This document shows, in pieces, positions 7,013 to 9,047 of a stretch of DNA of 9,047 nt. The position numbers and the translations under genes are program-made. Under the pieces are notes generated by a model. The model was not told where the DNA came from. It did no database searches and saw only the letters and a program-made list of their open reading frames with translations. Every line of letters starts with the position of its first letter. The first letter of the stretch is position 1. The DNA is from CAZHDI01 sp964531285 (GTDB lineage Bacteria; Pseudomonadota; Alphaproteobacteria; JAJFIK01). The stretch lies in assembly GCA_964531285.1 (NCBI GenBank), contig CAZHDI010000115.1, positions 1-9,047 of the forward strand, written 5' to 3'.

Positions 7013-7043
7013 CATGTGGGTGCCGCTCCGTGGCAAGGTCAAG
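7013..7043 (-). promoter_or_regulatory. Possible heat-shock (sigma32-like) promoter of the protease gene
   Basis: The minus strand reads CTTGACC (7043-7037), a 16-nt spacer, then CCCACATG (7020-7013). This resembles the sigma32 pattern CTTGAA then CCCCATNT. A transcript start a few bases downstream would give a leader of about 25-30 nt ending in the AGGAG site, consistent with start GTG 6979. The -10 half matches imperfectly and GC-rich sequence yields such matches by chance, so this is tentative. Confidence 0.25.
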
Positions 7044-7076
7044 GCCGCCGGCGCCCCCTGGGGTCAAGCCCCCCCC

Positions 7077-7574
7077 TTAAAGCCGGCGATACATGATGTG
7101 GATGTCGGTCAAGCCAAGACGGGCATGGCGGAAGGCATCGGGCACCGTGCCGATGATCTCGAACCCCAGATCCTGCCAGAGCGTGACCGCGCCGGTGTTC
7201 GAGGCCACGACAAAGTTGAACTGCATGGCCCGAAACCCCAGGCGCCGGGCTTCCTGAATGGCAAAATCGCCCAGGGCACGCCCGACGCCCCGGCCCCGCG
7301 CCGCCTCGGCCACCATGAAGCCGCCATTGGCCACATGATCGCCCAGACCCGGCTGGGTCGGCTTGAGAAAACAGGACCCGAGCACGGCGCCGTCCACAAC
7401 CGCGGCATAGACATGCGCGCCATCCGCGAACCAGATGCGCTCGGCCGCCGCGTTATCGGTGGCCGGGTCGAAGGCGAAGGTCGCGCCCGCCCGGACGACT
7501 TCAGAGAAAATCCGCAAAATCGCGGGCTTATCGGCGGAAATGGCAGGACGGATGACGATCATGCGCCTGCTCAT
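7077..7574 (-). CDS. GNAT-family N-acetyltransferase
   Basis: The gene encodes a single-domain GCN5-related acyl-CoA-dependent N-acetyltransferase of 165 residues. The beta1-alpha1 region VIRPAISADKPAILRIF (7-23) is followed by a GATFAFDPATD loop (30-40). The acetyl-CoA pyrophosphate-binding motif A is VAEAARGRGVGRALG at 88-102, with the R-G-R-G-V-G core at 93-98. The C-terminal motif B is ASNTGAVTLWQDLGFEIIG at 124-142. The substrate cannot be read; small amines, amino acids or protein N-termini are possible. The frame extends upstream to 7673, but ATG 7574 has GAGGG (7585-7581) six nt before it and starts just ahead of the conserved domain. ATG 7562 is a weaker alternative. It precedes the protease gene on the same strand with a 97-bp gap. 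Because the protease may have its own promoter, operon membership is open. Confidence 0.88.
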   Translation of the reverse strand: MSRRMIVIRPAISADKPAILRIFSEVVRAGATFAFDPATDNAAAERIWFADGAHVYAAVVDGAVLGSCFLKPTQPGLGDHVANGGFMVAEAARGRGVGRALGDFAIQEARRLGFRAMQFNFVVASNTGAVTLWQDLGFEIIGTVPDAFRHARLGLTDIHIMYRRL

Positions 7575-7580
7575 ACCAGA

Positions 7581-7585
7581 CCCTC
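7581..7585 (-). promoter_or_regulatory. Ribosome binding site fixing the GNAT start
   Basis: GAGGG on the minus strand lies six nt before ATG 7574. It selects this codon over the longer open frame that begins at 7673, whose added 33 residues show no GNAT features. Confidence 0.6.
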
Positions 7586-7714
7586 GCGAAGGACCAAAAC
7601 ACACGTTGTATTTGCGCGCATCCGCGGGGCGTATCGGGCTATGCTGTCCCCTGATCTGCGAAGGCGGTGCCATGACCCAAAAGCACGGCTCTGCCGATCC
7701 GGAGTACCGAGGAA

Positions 7715-7993
7715 ATGATGTCGCAAGCCAACAGCCCGGAGCGCCGCGCCGCCGCCGCCGCCAAGGTCATCACCGCCCTTGTGATCGTGATCGTCGCGCC
7801 GCTCGTGATCGGCGTGATCGTCGCATCGGTGGTCAGCGGTCGGGCCGCCCATCTGATGGAAGCATCCGTGGTCCTGTTCCAGACCATGGCACTGCTCGCC
7901 GGGAGCTTCATTTTCGTCTTTGCGCTGGTCTATGGTTTCAACCGGCTGGCCCGCGGCAAAACCGGCGGCCGGGACGAGAACCGGCCGGACTGA
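7715..7993 (+). CDS. Small two-helix membrane protein of unknown function
   Basis: I do not recognise this 92-residue protein. It has a short basic, alanine-rich N-terminus (about 3-17), a first transmembrane helix at about 18-40 made mostly of V, I, L and A, a short loop with SGRAAHLMEA, and a second helix at about 51-74 ending VYGFNRLAR. A polar tail, GKTGGRDENRPD, follows. Positive residues on both flanks suggest that both termini are cytoplasmic. GGAG at 7701-7704 lies 10 nt before ATG 7715, and AGGA at 7710-7713 fits the adjacent ATG 7718, so either may start. It diverges from the GNAT gene and ends 41 bp before the dehalogenase gene on the same strand, probably in one transcript. The hydrophobic pattern and ribosome site argue for a real gene over the overlapping frames. 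Confidence 0.7.
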   Translation: MMSQANSPERRAAAAAKVITALVIVIVAPLVIGVIVASVVSGRAAHLMEASVVLFQTMALLAGSFIFVFALVYGFNRLARGKTGGRDENRPD

Positions 7994-8034
7994 GCCGCCA
8001 GACGAACCAACCACAAGATTGAGGGGGACCTGAC

Positions 8035-9047
8035 ATGACGATGCGCCGATGGATGACAGGCCTGATCGCCGGTTTGGTTCTGGCCGTGCCGGGCGCCATG
8101 GCGCTGGCCGACGACACCATTCCCTTGCGCGATGACGCGGTGCGCACGCCCGATGCCCGGTTCGAAAACCTGCCCGGCTACCCCTTCGCGCCGAACTATG
8201 CTGAGATCGACGGCTACCGCATGCATTATGTGGACGAAGGCCCGGCCGACGGACCGGTGGTTCTGCTGCTCCATGGCCAGCCGTCCTGGAGCTATCTGTA
8301 CCGCAACTTCGTCCCGCCGCTGACGGATGCCGGCTTCCGGGTCATCGCCCCGGATCTCATCGGGTTCGGCCGCTCCGACAAGCCAAAGGATCGGGCCACC
8401 CACACCTACCAGTTCCATGTGGACGCAATGACGGCCCTGATCGACACCCTCGATCTGGAGGGGATCACGCTCTTCGTTCAGGACTGGGGCGGGCTGATCG
8501 GCCTGCGCGCCTTGGCCAACGATCCGGACCGCTATGCCCGGGTGATCGCCGCCAATACCGGATTGCCGGCGGCCAATCCCTGGATGGGTTGGATCGCCTA
8601 TGAAATTTTCAAATGGTCGGTCTGGTGGGAAGGCGAGGTCCGCAGCCTCGATGCCGAGAACGAAGACTTCACATTTGCGCGCTGGGTCGCCTATGCCCGT
8701 ACCTCGCCGGACTTCACGGCGGGCGGGATCGTTCAGGGGGCCACGTTGCGCACCTTGAGCGACGCAGAAGTCGCGGCCTACGATGCGCCGTTCCCGGACG
8801 AAGACCATTTCGCGGGCGCCCGCACGATGCCCTATCTGGTCCCCTCGCAGCTCGGCGTCAATGAACGGGTCTGGCAGGACACCTTCGAGACCTGGGACAA
8901 GCCGTTCCTGACCGCGTTCAGCGACTCCGATCCGGTCACCCGCGGCCAGGATCAGGTGTTCCTCGACCGGGTGCCCGGCACGCAGGGTCAGCCGCATACG
9001 ACCATCGAGCAGGCAGGTCATTTCCTTCAGGAAGACCAGCCCGCCGA
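8035..9047 (+). CDS. Class I haloalkane dehalogenase (DhlA-like) with signal peptide, 3' partial
   Basis: This alpha/beta hydrolase is expected to cleave carbon-halogen bonds hydrolytically, giving an alcohol and halide. The 337 codons present closely follow Xanthobacter DhlA as I remember it. Shared segments are VRTPDARFENLPGYPFAPNY (36-55), HGQPSWSYLYR (80-90), IAPDLIGFGRSDKP (104-117), VQDWGG (148-153) and AYDAPFPD (248-255). The nucleophile is D150, and W151 is the halide-binding tryptophan next to it. D299 in FSDSDP is the likely acid and H329 in AGHFLQED the base. W217 in the cap (FTFARW) may be the second halide-binding tryptophan. DhlA Glu56 is Q82 here. Unlike DhlA, it has an N-terminal Sec signal (MRRW, hydrophobic run, AMALA; likely cut at A25|D26), so it is probably periplasmic. 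AGGGGG lies about seven nt before ATG 8035. The right edge removes only the last few dozen residues or fewer. Another hydrolase activity is possible but less likely. Confidence 0.87.
   Translation, partial: MTMRRWMTGLIAGLVLAVPGAMALADDTIPLRDDAVRTPDARFENLPGYPFAPNYAEIDGYRMHYVDEGPADGPVVLLLHGQPSWSYLYRNFVPPLTDAGFRVIAPDLIGFGRSDKPKDRATHTYQFHVDAMTALIDTLDLEGITLFVQDWGGLIGLRALANDPDRYARVIAANTGLPAANPWMGWIAYEIFKWSVWWEGEVRSLDAENEDFTFARWVAYARTSPDFTAGGIVQGATLRTLSDAEVAAYDAPFPDEDHFAGARTMPYLVPSQLGVNERVWQDTFETWDKPFLTAFSDSDPVTRGQDQVFLDRVPGTQGQPHTTIEQAGHFLQEDQPA

Noticed and set aside
7575..7714. Divergent promoters between the GNAT gene and the small membrane protein
   Set aside because: Both genes must be transcribed from this region. 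TATGCT at 7640-7645 has no -35 at proper spacing, TTGTAT at 7606-7611 has no good -10, and nothing convincing was seen for the minus strand.
7435..8022. Plus-strand frame with ATG 7672 overlapping the small membrane protein
   Set aside because: It gives an arginine-rich, unstructured peptide that overlaps the membrane protein in another frame. The two-helix pattern supports the 7715 frame.
7930..9021. Minus-strand open frame of 363 codons opposite the dehalogenase
   Set aside because: Its translation has no recognisable domain. The plus strand here encodes a protein with a complete alpha/beta-hydrolase catalytic set and a good ribosome site.
1..9047. CRISPR array, transposase, integrase, toxin-antitoxin pair, tRNA or rRNA
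   Set aside because: No regularly spaced direct repeats, no mobile-element or toxin motifs, and no tRNA-like cloverleaf were recognised on either strand.

Overview
The window is GC-rich and densely coded, and it looks chromosomal and alphaproteobacterial. An ATP12-type F1-ATPase assembly chaperone (a family shared by alphaproteobacteria and mitochondria) sits beside a Do-type protease, rarA, crcB and an RluA-class pseudouridine synthase. This arrangement is typical of alphaproteobacterial housekeeping clusters. A short palindromic element of the 'GTCAT-CCCGCGAA-GCGGG' kind, dispersed in many proteobacterial genomes, sits between two of the genes. Genus cannot be read from the sequence.

Minus strand, read in transcription order from right to left: a GNAT acetyltransferase (7574-7077); a periplasmic Do/DegQ serine protease (6979-5570); the AAA+ ATPase RarA/MgsA (5573-4269), whose start overlaps the protease stop as GTGA; a palindromic repeat (4201-4259) filling the rarA-crcB gap; the fluoride channel CrcB (4196-3783); an RluC/RluA-type pseudouridine synthase (3786-2779), whose start overlaps the crcB stop as ATGA; a HAD-family phosphatase (2745-2023); the ATP12 chaperone (1909-1205); and the N-terminal about 387 codons of a propionyl-CoA-type carboxylase beta subunit (1162 to the left edge). 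Spacing suggests a protease-to-HAD transcription unit. A 113-bp gap with a possible promoter then precedes atp12-pccB.

Plus strand, right end: a 92-residue two-helix membrane protein (7715-7993) is followed after 41 bp by a DhlA-like class I haloalkane dehalogenase (8035 to the right edge, 3' end missing). The dehalogenase carries an apparent Sec signal peptide. This pair diverges from the GNAT gene and is the most accessory-looking part of the window.

The minus-strand genes cover protein quality control, replication-fork rescue, halide export, rRNA modification, ATP synthase assembly and acyl-CoA carboxylation. No single pathway joins them, so the clustering probably reflects shared transcription and inheritance. 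I found no CRISPR array, transposase, tRNA or rRNA, phage gene or defence system, and nothing that I would call a new system. The points most worth checking are the exported dehalogenase with its small membrane partner, the repeat that has taken over the crcB leader, and the start and promoter of the protease gene.
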